Positions 51,904-61,166 of a stretch of 64,000 bases of DNA are shown one piece after another. Each line of letters begins with the position of its first letter. Positions within the stretch are counted from its first letter, which is position 1. The stretch covers positions 124,001 to 188,000 of the forward strand of contig NZ_LT828648.1 in the NCBI RefSeq assembly GCF_900169565.1. Reading direction: 5' to 3'. The DNA comes from Nitrospira japonica. GTDB lineage: Bacteria; Nitrospirota; Nitrospiria; Nitrospirales; Nitrospiraceae. The notes beneath the pieces were generated by a model that saw only the letters and a program-made list of their open reading frames with translations, did no database searches and was not told the DNA's origin. The translations under genes were made by a program, and so were the position numbers.

Positions 51904-52814
51904 GGAAGGTCCTCGAAATGGGTCAACCGCTTGAAGGCTTTGAAGCGCTCCTGGATCTCTTTGTAATCCAGGATGCGCAAACGGTCAAGACTAAAGGCTT
52001 CTACGGTAAAGGAGGCCATGACGCTGCCGAACACAATGGCTTGCTTGAACGCCTCGGCAGACCGGTTTCCGGTTGCAGCCAGATGCCCGAGAAAACCACC
52101 GGCAAAGGTGTCCCCTGCCCCGGTCGGATCGCGCACATCCTCCAGCGGAAAGGCCGGAGCGCCGAACACCTGTTTTTCATTGAACATCAACACGCCGTAT
52201 TCGCCCCGTTTGATGATCAGGTGCTTCGGCCCGCGCGCCAGAACCTTCTGCGCCACCTTGACCAGATTGGAATCCTCGCCCAACGCACGGGCTTCGCCGT
52301 CGTTGATGATCAGAATGTCCACCTTTTCCAAGACGCGCCACAATGCGTCGCGCTTGCCGTTGATCCAGAAATTCATGGTGTCGCACGCGACGAGCGGCGG
52401 ACGAGGCAGCTTGTTCAGCACGTCCAGTTGGAGTTCCGGATCGATATTTCCCAGGAACAGCACGTCCGGAGCGCGATACGCTTCCGGAATTTTCGGCCGG
52501 AAAGTTTCGAAGACGTTGAGCTTCGTGTCCAGCGTACGGGCTTCGTTGAGCTGATGGGAGTATTCCCCCTTCCACCGGAAGGTGGCGCCCGGGCGGCGTT
52601 CCAATCCGGCAAGATCGATGTTCCGGCTCTTCAGAAACATGAGATGTTGCGACGGAAAATCTTCCCCCACCACCGCGATCAGATTGACGTCCGCAAAATA
52701 GCTCGCCGACGTGGAAAAATAGGTGGCGGACCCCCCCAGCACTTCCTCCACCGCCCCGAACGGCGTCTTGACCGTGTCCAATGCGACTGACCCGACAACG
52801 AGCAATGTACCCAT
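51900..52814 (-). CDS. PfkB-family carbohydrate or nucleoside kinase
   Basis: 304 residues. The GGSATYFS-type first signature and the C-terminal DPTGAGDTFAGGFLGHL signature with its catalytic Asp. Fits the ribokinase fold, near the adenosine/sugar kinase branch. Next to the methylthioadenosine phosphorylase gene, so the substrate may be a purine-nucleoside-derived sugar, for example methylthioribose-like or adenosine (inference). Four bases after mtnP. Confidence 0.85.
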   Translation of the reverse strand: MGTLLVVGSVALDTVKTPFGAVEEVLGGSATYFSTSASYFADVNLIAVVGEDFPSQHLMFLKSRNIDLAGLERRPGATFRWKGEYSHQLNEARTLDTKLNVFETFRPKIPEAYRAPDVLFLGNIDPELQLDVLNKLPRPPLVACDTMNFWINGKRDALWRVLEKVDILIINDGEARALGEDSNLVKVAQKVLARGPKHLIIKRGEYGVLMFNEKQVFGAPAFPLEDVRDPTGAGDTFAGGFLGHLAATGNRSAEAFKQAIVFGSVMASFTVEAFSLDRLRILDYKEIQERFKAFKRLTHFEDLP

Positions 52815-52818
52815 GAAA

Positions 52819-53727
52819 TCACCGTTTTCCTTTCGCGGGAGACAAACGGTCCGTCAGGACCGCCAATTTGCGGCGAAGCGCAGCCGGAATTCGAGCCGGA
52901 TCCGTCACGATGGCCTCGCGCAAGGCCCGCTGGCAGGCGCACTCTCCGCCTGCCGCCGCCGACGGGATCGAAGCCCGGAGCAGCCGCTTCGCCAACGCCA
53001 CGTTCTGCCGCAACGTGGCCAAGATCGCCTCGACGGTCACCGGTTCCTCCGTCTCATGCCAGCAATCGTAGTCGGTCACCAGGGCGATCGTGGCGTAACA
53101 CAGTTCCGCTTCCCTGGCGAGTTTCGCTTCCGGAAGATTCGTCATGCCGATCACGCTGACGCCCCACTGCCGGTACAGGCGCGATTCGGCCTTGGTGGAA
53201 AACTGAGGCCCTTCGATGCAGACGTACGTGCCGCCGCCATGAGCCGTCGCCCCGACCGAATGGGCCGCGGACGAGAGGTGAGACGCCAAAGACGGGCAGA
53301 TCGGCTCCCCGAAGGCCACGTGCGCCACCGCGCCGCCCTCGAAGAAGGTCGACTCCCGCTGTTTCGTCAGGTCGATGAATTGATCCGGAAAGACGACATG
53401 CCCCGGCTTGATCGATTCCTTCATGCTTCCGACCGCGCTGACCGAGATGAGCCGCCGGATACCCAGTGATTTCAACGCATAGACGTTGGCCCGATAGTTG
53501 ATCTCCGAGGGGCTGCGCGTATGCCCCCGCCCGTGGCGTGACAGAAAAGCGATGCGGACCCCGTCCAACTCTCCCAGTACGACGGCGTCGGACGGGGCGC
53601 CGAACGGCGTCCGCACCGACACCTCTTTGACCTGCCTCAGGCCGTCCAGATCGTACAATCCGCTTCCGCCGATGATCCCGACATCGGCCTGCCACGCCCG
53701 TCCTCTTCGCACCTTGATCATCGCCAT
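52819..53727 (-). CDS. mtnP: S-methyl-5-thioadenosine phosphorylase
   Basis: 302 residues from ATG at 53727 with AGAGGGAAG upstream; GTG at 53748 is also in frame but lacks a better site. PNP/UDP family: GIIGGSGLYDLDGL, FLSRHGRGH, SVSAVGSM, EGPQFSTKAES and the GMTNLPEAKLAREAELCY block. It cleaves methylthioadenosine from polyamine and radical-SAM metabolism to adenine and MTR-1-phosphate. Confidence 0.92.
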   Translation of the reverse strand: MAMIKVRRGRAWQADVGIIGGSGLYDLDGLRQVKEVSVRTPFGAPSDAVVLGELDGVRIAFLSRHGRGHTRSPSEINYRANVYALKSLGIRRLISVSAVGSMKESIKPGHVVFPDQFIDLTKQRESTFFEGGAVAHVAFGEPICPSLASHLSSAAHSVGATAHGGGTYVCIEGPQFSTKAESRLYRQWGVSVIGMTNLPEAKLAREAELCYATIALVTDYDCWHETEEPVTVEAILATLRQNVALAKRLLRASIPSAAAGGECACQRALREAIVTDPARIPAALRRKLAVLTDRLSPAKGKR

Positions 53728-53765
53728 CCCGCTTCCCTCTAAATTCACGCGGCGTCCGGCCCCCG

Positions 53766-54764
53766 TTACAGTCCGGCCAGAAACAGATCAATCAGTTCCG
53801 TCACCCGGGCAGCCGTGTGCTCAGGGGATTCCGACTCTCCGATTTCAAACCACCGGATAGCCGGCTCACGGCGAAACCACGTCAACTGGCGCTTGGCAAA
53901 CCGCCTGGTGTCCCGCTTGAATCGCCGAACCATTTCGGCGTAATCGCATTCGCCCGCGAGATACTCCGCCGCCTGGCGATAGCCGAGGCCCTTCATCGCG
54001 GCGCTGTCGCGGCGATAGCCCCGGGCCAGCAGCCGGCCCGTCTCCTCGAGAAACCCGTGATCCAATTGCCAATCGATCCGCGCCTCGATCCGCCGGTACA
54101 ACGAGTCCCGATTGCGGTCGAGCCCGATCAGCAAGGTGCGATACGGCTGGTCGCCGAATGCATGGGACGTGTGAAAGGCCGATAGGGGCTTTCCAGACAG
54201 CTGATGAACTTCCAGCGCGCGGATCACCTTCGCGCCGTCGTGCGGGTGCAGTTTGGACGCGGAAACCGGATCGATCGCGACCAATCGGCGGTACAAACTT
54301 TCGACGCCCGACTCTCTCACCTCTTCCTGCAGCCGGATACGAACCGCCTGATCTGCCGGAGGAGCCTCACAGAGCCCTCTCACCAGAGTCCGCACATAGA
54401 GGCCGGTCCCTCCGACGACCAGCGGGATGAGCCTGGCCTGATGCAAATGCTCGATTGCCTCCATCGCATGCTGACGGTAGAGTCCGGCATTGAACGGTTC
54501 GTCCGGCTGTGCCAAATCGATCAAGCGATGCGGAATCCCCTGCCGCTCGGACACGGTCGGCTTATCGGTTCCCAGGTCCATGCCGCGATACACCTGGCGG
54601 GAGTCCGCGGTCAGTACCTCGGTGTTGAAATGCTTGGCGACCTCCACGGCGACGCGGCTCTTCCCCACCGCCGTCGGACCGACGATGGCAACCAACGGTT
54701 TCAACCGTGCCTGCGCTTCGGTCAGAAGGGACATCGGAAGCAGTGCGCCCGGCGTCACGTCCAC
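53766..54764 (-). CDS. miaA: tRNA dimethylallyltransferase MiaA
   Basis: 332 residues. P-loop AIVGPTAVGKSR, ADSRQVYRGMDLGTDKP, GGTGLYVRTLVRG and YAEMVRRFKRDTRRFAKRQLTWFRRE are typical of MiaA. GTG at 54764 overlaps the mutL stop by ten bases; ATG at 54734 would also be plausible and gives a normal N-terminus. Adds the isopentenyl group to A37 of tRNAs reading UNN codons. Confidence 0.93.
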   Translation of the reverse strand: MDVTPGALLPMSLLTEAQARLKPLVAIVGPTAVGKSRVAVEVAKHFNTEVLTADSRQVYRGMDLGTDKPTVSERQGIPHRLIDLAQPDEPFNAGLYRQHAMEAIEHLHQARLIPLVVGGTGLYVRTLVRGLCEAPPADQAVRIRLQEEVRESGVESLYRRLVAIDPVSASKLHPHDGAKVIRALEVHQLSGKPLSAFHTSHAFGDQPYRTLLIGLDRNRDSLYRRIEARIDWQLDHGFLEETGRLLARGYRRDSAAMKGLGYRQAAEYLAGECDYAEMVRRFKRDTRRFAKRQLTWFRREPAIRWFEIGESESPEHTAARVTELIDLFLAGL

Positions 54765-56545
54765 CCGACCCGCCCAAACAGCTTGTCGAGTTCGTCCGTC
54801 GACATCCTATACGCCGTGCGCCGGCCGTGGGGGCAGGTCATGACGAGCCCTTCCTCCACCCAATCCCGTACTAGTTGTTGAATTTCCGGTAACGCCATAT
54901 GCCGGCCGGCTCGAACTGCGCTGTGACAGGCCAGGGACGCCAGCACGGGGGCGACCCGATCGTCGAGCGAGGAGAGACGGTCCCATTGCGAGAGATCATC
55001 CAGCAGGTCGCGCACGAGCGACGCGATGTCCATTCCGCCGGTTCCGGCCGGAACGGATCGCACGGCCACGGCGGTCCCTCCGAACGGTTCGATGGCCAGT
55101 CCCAGTGTTTCCAAATCGTCCAGGTGTTTTGTCAGAAGAGCGAACTGCGCCGCCGGCAGCTCGACCGTTTCCGGAATCAACAGCGGCTGGGATATCAGCT
55201 CCCGCCGCTGCCATGATCGATGGATCCGCTGAAACAGGACGCGTTCGTGGGCGGTATGCTGATCGATGACATGGAGTTCCTGCCCCACCTGTGCAATGAC
55301 GTAGCGGCGGAGCATTTGGCCGAACGGCATGACATCGGGCAGCGGGGCGGTCCCGTACGATGACTCCGACTCCCGTACCCAGGTCAGTTGGTCCGCGCCG
55401 ACCGGTTCGGATGTCGGCTTGGCCGGGCGGCTGGCTCGTGCGTCGAACCTTGTCTGCTCGACCGAGAGCGCGACCGCCGACGCTTCCTGGACCGGCCCCC
55501 CGGCTCCATCGTTCGCAATGGCCGTGGCCGCCGTTCGCTCCGGGCCACTGAATACCCGCCGCAGGGTCTGGGCAACCAATTGATGAATCCGGTCGGTCTC
55601 CGCGAAGCGAATTTCCCGCTTCGCGGGATGCACGTTGACGTCGAGTTTGTCGGGGTCCACTTCGAGGTACAAGACGTAGGTCGGATGACAGCCTTTCGCG
55701 AGAAGCGACGCATATCCCCCCGTCACGGCGTGAAAGACAGTGGAACTGCGCACCGGCCGCCGGTTCACGAAGCAATCTTGAGGTGTCTTCGCGCTCCTGG
55801 CGTGGACCGGATCGATGACCACCCCCCGGACCACGTAACCCGTGGCACGACCGAGGACCTCGACGGTGGATCCCACGAATGTCCGGCCGTAGACCTGCAG
55901 GATACGGTCGCGCCCTTCGCTGACGGCGGGATAATTCAACACGTCTTGGCCATTGTGGATCAATCGAAAGTGCACCGAAGGCCAGGCCAGGGCAGCCTGC
56001 TGCACGGCGTGACTGATATGCGAGAACTCCGTGCTCTTCGCCTTGAGAAATTTCTTTCTGGCCGGCTGATTGTAAAACAACTCGGCCACGTCGATCCTCG
56101 TCCCCGGCACCGGCGGCGCATCGGTGACGGTCCCGGCCACGCCTCCGACCAACGTCAGATGCGCGGCGGCGGCATCCCGTCCGGTAAACGTCGTGACGGC
56201 CACCTTGGAGACCGACGCGATGCTCGGCAAGGCTTCGCCGCGAAAGCCCATCGTCATGACGGAGGTCAAGTCTTGATCGGATGCCAGCTTGCTGGTCGCA
56301 TGACGCTGGAAGGCGAGAGGAAGATCGAGCCGGCCGATTCCAGCCCCGTCGTCCGTCACCCGGATGAGGGACAGGCCTCCGTCTTTGACTTCGACGGAGA
56401 TCCGACGGGCTCCCGCATCCAGGCTGTTCTCCACCAATTCCTTGACGACGGCGGACGGACGCTCGATGACTTCTCCCGCGGCGATCCGGCTGACCACATC
56501 GCCCGGCAGAATGTGGATGGTGGGGACACAGCCGGCAACGGCCAT
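54755..56545 (-). CDS. mutL: DNA mismatch repair protein MutL
   Basis: 596 residues from ATG at 56545 with GGAG nine bases upstream; an ATG at 56587 would add a poorly conserved 14-residue extension. GHKL ATPase motifs: VKELVENSLDAGA, DDGAGI, ATSK and GFRGEAL. The C-terminal dimerisation domain lacks an obvious DQHAxxERxxYE-type DQHTAHERV endonuclease start at full length, although a DQHTAHERVLFQ motif is present. Read after the cpoB-like gene. Confidence 0.93.
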   Translation of the reverse strand: MAVAGCVPTIHILPGDVVSRIAAGEVIERPSAVVKELVENSLDAGARRISVEVKDGGLSLIRVTDDGAGIGRLDLPLAFQRHATSKLASDQDLTSVMTMGFRGEALPSIASVSKVAVTTFTGRDAAAAHLTLVGGVAGTVTDAPPVPGTRIDVAELFYNQPARKKFLKAKSTEFSHISHAVQQAALAWPSVHFRLIHNGQDVLNYPAVSEGRDRILQVYGRTFVGSTVEVLGRATGYVVRGVVIDPVHARSAKTPQDCFVNRRPVRSSTVFHAVTGGYASLLAKGCHPTYVLYLEVDPDKLDVNVHPAKREIRFAETDRIHQLVAQTLRRVFSGPERTAATAIANDGAGGPVQEASAVALSVEQTRFDARASRPAKPTSEPVGADQLTWVRESESSYGTAPLPDVMPFGQMLRRYVIAQVGQELHVIDQHTAHERVLFQRIHRSWQRRELISQPLLIPETVELPAAQFALLTKHLDDLETLGLAIEPFGGTAVAVRSVPAGTGGMDIASLVRDLLDDLSQWDRLSSLDDRVAPVLASLACHSAVRAGRHMALPEIQQLVRDWVEEGLVMTCPHGRRTAYRMSTDELDKLFGRVGWT

Positions 56546-56608
56546 TGAATCAGACTCCGGAGGAGCGGAAGAGGAGTATTGCTGCATGGAAACAGGAAGC
56601 GAATGGGA

Positions 56609-57376
56609 TCATCGAATTTCCGCGAGCTTGTTCTTGGCCAGTTTTGCCTCGTCGGACGTGGGGAACTCCTCGATCACCCGTTTGAGATTTTTCTTGGACT
56701 TGGCCAGGTCGCCGGTTTCTCCGGCGGCCAACCCGAGTTTGAAGAGCGAGGCAGGGACCTTTTCGTTGCCCGGATATTCAGTGGACACGTACTCAAACGA
56801 TTGCATCGCCCGAACATAATCCTTTTGCTGGTAGTAGGATTCACCGAGCCAGTAATAGGCATTGGGCGTCAACGAGGTGCCGGGAAAGTCTTTCACAAAC
56901 CGCTGAAAGCCGGAAACGGCCAAATCGTACTTGCCGTTGAGATAATCGTTGTAGGCCAGGTTGAACGCCGAGGTCGGCGTGATGGCCGGGACTCCAGGAA
57001 TCGCCGCCGATTCCATTGAGCCGCCCGGCTTTTGAGACTTGGAGCGGGTCGGCTCACTCGCCGCCGGCTCGATCCTGGAAAATGACGAACTGGCGGCGCC
57101 GTCTTCGACCTTGGCGAGCCGGCTTTCAAGCTTCTGAATCCGCGCGGACACCTCGTCGAACCGCGGCCGGGCGCCGTCGCCGTCCTTGATTCGCTCCAAG
57201 GTCTCCATCCGGCGCTGCAAGGCATCCAGCCGCTTCTGATCCTGCTCTTGAGACTTGGTCACCGTCGCCAAGTGATCGCGCAACTCGATGAAATCAGCAT
57301 GCTTGGCGCATCCGGACAGGAAGAGAAACCCGACCGCCATCACCACTGCTCCGCAAACCGATGTACGTGTGCCCAT
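56609..57376 (-). CDS. cpoB: CpoB/YbgF-like Tol-Pal coordinator, short paralogue
   Basis: 255 residues. Lipobox LSGC with Cys23, a coiled coil (about 30-95) and three to four TPRs at the C-terminus (FNLAYNDYLNGKYDLAVSGF, PNAYYWLGESYYQQKDYVRA). This is the YbgF architecture, which links Tol-Pal to peptidoglycan synthesis. Follows the longer paralogue after five bases. Confidence 0.87.
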   Translation of the reverse strand: MGTRTSVCGAVVMAVGFLFLSGCAKHADFIELRDHLATVTKSQEQDQKRLDALQRRMETLERIKDGDGARPRFDEVSARIQKLESRLAKVEDGAASSSFSRIEPAASEPTRSKSQKPGGSMESAAIPGVPAITPTSAFNLAYNDYLNGKYDLAVSGFQRFVKDFPGTSLTPNAYYWLGESYYQQKDYVRAMQSFEYVSTEYPGNEKVPASLFKLGLAAGETGDLAKSKKNLKRVIEEFPTSDEAKLAKNKLAEIR

Positions 57377-57381
57377 CGCCG

Positions 57382-58932
57382 TTATCGGGTCTCCTTCAAC
57401 TGGGCCAGCTTGTCGTATGCCTTGCCGGCCTCCAGACTTTTTGGATACAAGGTCACCACTTGCTTGAACGCCGAGGACGCGCGTTTCTTGTCTTTCAACG
57501 CCAGGTAGGCGTATCCCTTCTTGAGAATCGCCGCGGGAACCTTTTCGCTCTGCGGATAATCCATTTCAACGCGATCATACGCATCGATCGCCTGCTTGTA
57601 ATCCTTTTTGCCGTAATGGGATTCTCCGAGCCAATACCGAGCGTTGGGCGCAAGGTCCGAGTTGGGATATTGGCTCAGGAAGGCCGTGAAGCCCCGGCGT
57701 GCCCCGTCCAGGTCTCCATCCCGGAACAACCCGAGTAGCCGCTCGTATTCCGCCTTGTCCGGGCGATCGGACGTCCGGTTTGCCGCGGGTTTTTGGGCTT
57801 CTTCCGATTCCTCAGACACAGCCGAACGATCAACGGCCGGCGCGCTCTGCTCCGTGTCTTGAGGCGGGACGGACGCCGTGACGGTTTCTCTCTCCTGTTG
57901 CGAGGCGCCCTCCTGACCGGGCACGGGAACGGGAACCGGAACGACCGCGGACCGCTGAGGCGTCGAACTGGCGACCTGCGGGCGTTGCCCATTCCTCACC
58001 ACCCCTTGAGCCTTGACCTCCTGCGATACCTGATCCAACGACCTAGTCAACGTGTCGAGCCGCTGGTCCTGTTCATCCAAACGGGTCGCCAGTTTTTGGG
58101 CAACCGATGCGACGCTCTTGTTCACTTCATTCAAATGGCCGGTCACCGCTTTGGTCGTTTCGTTGATATGCGTCGTGGAGGCCTTGCCATCGGCTTCCAC
58201 CTTCGATGCCATCGTGCGGCTGGCCTGTTCCTCTTGTCCCACCCGCTCGTTCAAGCCCGTCAGCGATTCCCGAAACCCGGTCAAAGCCTGACTGAACTGG
58301 GTGAACTTGGTCGCCAGTTGCTCCGTACGGGCCTGATTCTCCGTCACCGCCTTGCGCTGCTCGTCCAGTTTGACATCCACGCTTTTCGCCAAGGTGGTGT
58401 TGGATTTTTGCACCACCTCGATGATGTCTTTTCGCAACAGTTCCATCTGCCGGTTGATTTCGTCGAGTCGGTTGTTGACCTCGGTGCGCAACTGGTCCCG
58501 ATCAGTCTTGCTCTTCGTGTCCTGCGCATTGAGGCTTTCCCGAAGCTGCGAATATCGGGCGGTGTTTTCCGTTTCCAGATTCTTGGCCCAATGGTCCAGC
58601 TTCTGATCCAACTTCTTGGTCTGCTGTTCCAACCCGGCCGAGCGCTGCTTCAAATCCTCCTGTTTACCTTGGAGATCCTGAGTCGCGTGCTGCACCCGGT
58701 CCAGATCGCCTCGCAGCCGCGGAATCTCCTGCCCCTTGATTTCTTCCAATTCCTGCCGTTGCTGCGCGCCTCGCTGCGCCAGTTCTTCGTTCGACTGCTT
58801 GATGCTCTTCTGCAGTTGACGCTCCGTGGTCTTCAAGTCCGCCTGCTGCGCGACACAACCACCCATGCCCAGCGCCCACACCACGCCGCCCGCTGCCGTC
58901 CACATCCGCATGAGGCTCGCTTCAGGCTTCAT
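57382..58932 (-). CDS. CpoB/YbgF-like protein, long paralogue with extended coiled coil
   Basis: 516 residues. Lipobox GMGGC with Cys26. Residues 28-320 form a very long coiled coil rich in Gln/Glu/Lys, followed by a Pro-rich linker and YbgF TPRs (PNARYWLGESHYGKKDYKQAIDAYD). About twice the length of the usual protein. Two tandem cpoB-like genes after pal are unusual; the second may span the periplasm. Confidence 0.84.
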   Translation of the reverse strand: MKPEASLMRMWTAAGGVVWALGMGGCVAQQADLKTTERQLQKSIKQSNEELAQRGAQQRQELEEIKGQEIPRLRGDLDRVQHATQDLQGKQEDLKQRSAGLEQQTKKLDQKLDHWAKNLETENTARYSQLRESLNAQDTKSKTDRDQLRTEVNNRLDEINRQMELLRKDIIEVVQKSNTTLAKSVDVKLDEQRKAVTENQARTEQLATKFTQFSQALTGFRESLTGLNERVGQEEQASRTMASKVEADGKASTTHINETTKAVTGHLNEVNKSVASVAQKLATRLDEQDQRLDTLTRSLDQVSQEVKAQGVVRNGQRPQVASSTPQRSAVVPVPVPVPGQEGASQQERETVTASVPPQDTEQSAPAVDRSAVSEESEEAQKPAANRTSDRPDKAEYERLLGLFRDGDLDGARRGFTAFLSQYPNSDLAPNARYWLGESHYGKKDYKQAIDAYDRVEMDYPQSEKVPAAILKKGYAYLALKDKKRASSAFKQVVTLYPKSLEAGKAYDKLAQLKETR

Positions 58933-59001
58933 TGTGACGATCCCCTCTTCGATTCGTCCGTCTCCGGTCGGCGCGAAGATCCTGCTCGGCGGGGCACAGA
59001 A

Positions 59002-59760
59002 CTACTTTCCTGTTCGGACCACCAGGTGACCGCGTCGGTTCTGTTGGTAGCACGCTTCCGCATGGTCGTTGCAGAACGGCCGCTCCTTGCCGTAGGAGAC
59101 GACCGACAACCGGTTGGCGCCGATGCCCAGTTCCACCAGATAATTCCGCACCGCTTTGGCCCGCTTCTCTCCCAACACCAGGTTGTACGCGGCGGTTCCA
59201 CGCTCATCGCAATGGCCTTCCACCTTGAGCATCGCGCCCGGGTTGGATTTCAGCCAATCGGCATCGCGGCCGAGCGATTGGCGGCCTTCTTCCGAAATCG
59301 TCCAGCTATCATAACCGAAAAAGACGTCCCGCAGACCCGCCGCCGCGGACGCGGCCTGTTCCGCCCTGATCTCGTCAAGCTGATGTCCCGCACTTTCCGA
59401 CGGATCCGCCTTGGCCAGCAACGTCCCGCTGCCCGGCCCGCCCTGGCTACCTTGGCCGCCCGGCCCGTTGCCCGAACTGCCGCCAGGACCGCCGCCAAGA
59501 CGTTCTTCCGACGGATTTTTATCCAACCCCTTCAGCCCCCCGCTCCCCGATTGCATGCTCGTATCGGGAAAACTTCCCACTCCCGATTTCATGCTGCTGG
59601 AGGAGCCGGAACCGGTTCCGGCCGCCCCGCTCTTTGCCGCGCTCTGCTGTGCGGTTTGGTCTCCCGCCGACTGAACGCCCTTCTTCGCGCAACCGGCCGG
59701 GCCGACCAGCATCGCGATCGCGAGTAAGGCGATGGGAAATCTCTTAGACATCGTACGCAT
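59002..59760 (-). CDS. pal: peptidoglycan-associated lipoprotein Pal
   Basis: 252 residues from ATG at 59760, with AGAGGAG eight bases upstream. Lipobox GPAGC, Cys24. A Gly/Ser/Gln-rich unstructured linker of roughly 85 residues (about 28-110) precedes the OmpA-like peptidoglycan-binding domain: DVFFGYDSWTI, VEGHCDERGT and AYNLVLGEKRAKAVRNYL. Outer-membrane end of the Tol-Pal system. Confidence 0.93.
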   Translation of the reverse strand: MRTMSKRFPIALLAIAMLVGPAGCAKKGVQSAGDQTAQQSAAKSGAAGTGSGSSSSMKSGVGSFPDTSMQSGSGGLKGLDKNPSEERLGGGPGGSSGNGPGGQGSQGGPGSGTLLAKADPSESAGHQLDEIRAEQAASAAAGLRDVFFGYDSWTISEEGRQSLGRDADWLKSNPGAMLKVEGHCDERGTAAYNLVLGEKRAKAVRNYLVELGIGANRLSVVSYGKERPFCNDHAEACYQQNRRGHLVVRTGK

Positions 59761-59822
59761 GGGTGCAGTCTCCTCTTTGAAAGTTGGTGTCACCTATAAG
59801 CCGCCGAAGTTCCGGACGATCC

Positions 59823-61166
59823 TCAGGACGCAGGCGACCAGGACGGCGCACTGTTATGTGTCCCTTCGAACGTCAGGCGCTCCAAGTTCTTGCCGTCCGA
59901 ATCGATCATGTAGATGTGGCTCTTCCCGTCCGCCGACGAACTGAAAACCAAATGCCGGCCGTCCGGGGACCAGGAAGGCGAGTCGTCCACCCCGGGCCCT
60001 GTAGTCAATTGCATGCGCTTCTGCCCGTCAGGAGTAATGACGCACAGCTTATATTCCTTTCGGGGTGTTCGGCAAACATACGCGATCCAATTGCCCCTCG
60101 GCGACCAAGCTGGGGCGGCATTGTAATCCCCTTCGAACGTCAACCGCCGCACATTGGATCCGTCGGCGCTCATGAGGAACACTTGGGGTCCGCCTCCACG
60201 ATCCGAGACAAAAGCAAGTTCCCTACCAGTAGGCGACCACGAGGGAGACAGGTCTCCCGAAGGGTTCACCGTCAAACGCTGGTTAATTTTGGTCCTGGTA
60301 TCCAGACGATAGATCTCGGAATTGCCTTCATGACTGGACGCAAACGCCAGGAAATTTCCGTCGGGCGATAGAGCCGGGGTGATATTCAGCCCTCCCTGGG
60401 AGAAAATCGTCCATCGCTTGCCGGTCGCCAACTCGATCATGTCGATATCCTGGGTGTTGCGGTCCCGATAGGCCGTGAAGACAAGGAACCGGCGATCGGG
60501 CGACCATCGCGGCATCAAATTGAGAAAACCGTCCGCCGTCAATTGACGGGCATCGTAACCGTCATAGTCCATCACGTACAGCTCGCGCGCGGCTCCCTGT
60601 GCCGACACGTAGGCAATCTTCGTTCTGGCGATTCCCGGCTCGCCCGTATAACGGAAGACCAGTTCGTCCGCAAATCGATGGGCCATCAATCGGACCACGG
60701 AGGGTGAGCCGGCGTAGCGTTTTCCACCCACGACCTCGTCGCTGCCGCTGTCGTAGACGAACCCTTCCATGTTGACGTCCGCGTCCTTCTCCCCGTCCTT
60801 CTGCGCCGCTTTGCCCCAGACGAGCACCGAGACTCCGTTCTCGGCCGCCTGCTTGAAGACCGCCGCGGATGCGCTGCCCGTGCCGTTTCCCACGTCGCGA
60901 GCCTTGATGCCCAAACTGGGAAGATCCACCAATTCGAAGATCAGCGAGCGCTTCACGTCCTTTTTCAGGACCTCTTCCAACCGTCCGCCGAGCCACTCGG
61001 GACCGCCTCCGTTGTGGATTCCCAGTATGCCCAGCGAAATTTTCTGAAAGTCGGGCCGTGTCGCCTCCAAGAAGACGTCGGCTGCTCCCGATTCCAATAT
61101 CCCCACGGCACCGGCCGCGAGAATCAGCACGGCCAGCGTCGCGCCGGCCAGTTTCATGACAATCAT
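59823..61166 (-). CDS. tolB: Tol-Pal system protein TolB
   Basis: 447 residues. Signal peptide, an N-terminal TolB domain (ILGIHNGGGPEW region) and a six-bladed beta-propeller of repeats such as PRWSPDRRFLVFTAY, PALSPDGNFLAFASS, PSWSPTGRELAFVSD and PSWSPDGRHLVFSSS. ATG overlaps the preceding stop by four bases. Interacts with Pal. Confidence 0.94.
   Translation of the reverse strand: MIVMKLAGATLAVLILAAGAVGILESGAADVFLEATRPDFQKISLGILGIHNGGGPEWLGGRLEEVLKKDVKRSLIFELVDLPSLGIKARDVGNGTGSASAAVFKQAAENGVSVLVWGKAAQKDGEKDADVNMEGFVYDSGSDEVVGGKRYAGSPSVVRLMAHRFADELVFRYTGEPGIARTKIAYVSAQGAARELYVMDYDGYDARQLTADGFLNLMPRWSPDRRFLVFTAYRDRNTQDIDMIELATGKRWTIFSQGGLNITPALSPDGNFLAFASSHEGNSEIYRLDTRTKINQRLTVNPSGDLSPSWSPTGRELAFVSDRGGGPQVFLMSADGSNVRRLTFEGDYNAAPAWSPRGNWIAYVCRTPRKEYKLCVITPDGQKRMQLTTGPGVDDSPSWSPDGRHLVFSSSADGKSHIYMIDSDGKNLERLTFEGTHNSAPSWSPAS

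Noticed and set aside
57793-59727. 644-codon plus-strand frame opposite the cpoB-like and pal genes
   Set aside because: The translation lacks any domain, while the minus strand encodes lipoboxes, TPRs and an OmpA domain.
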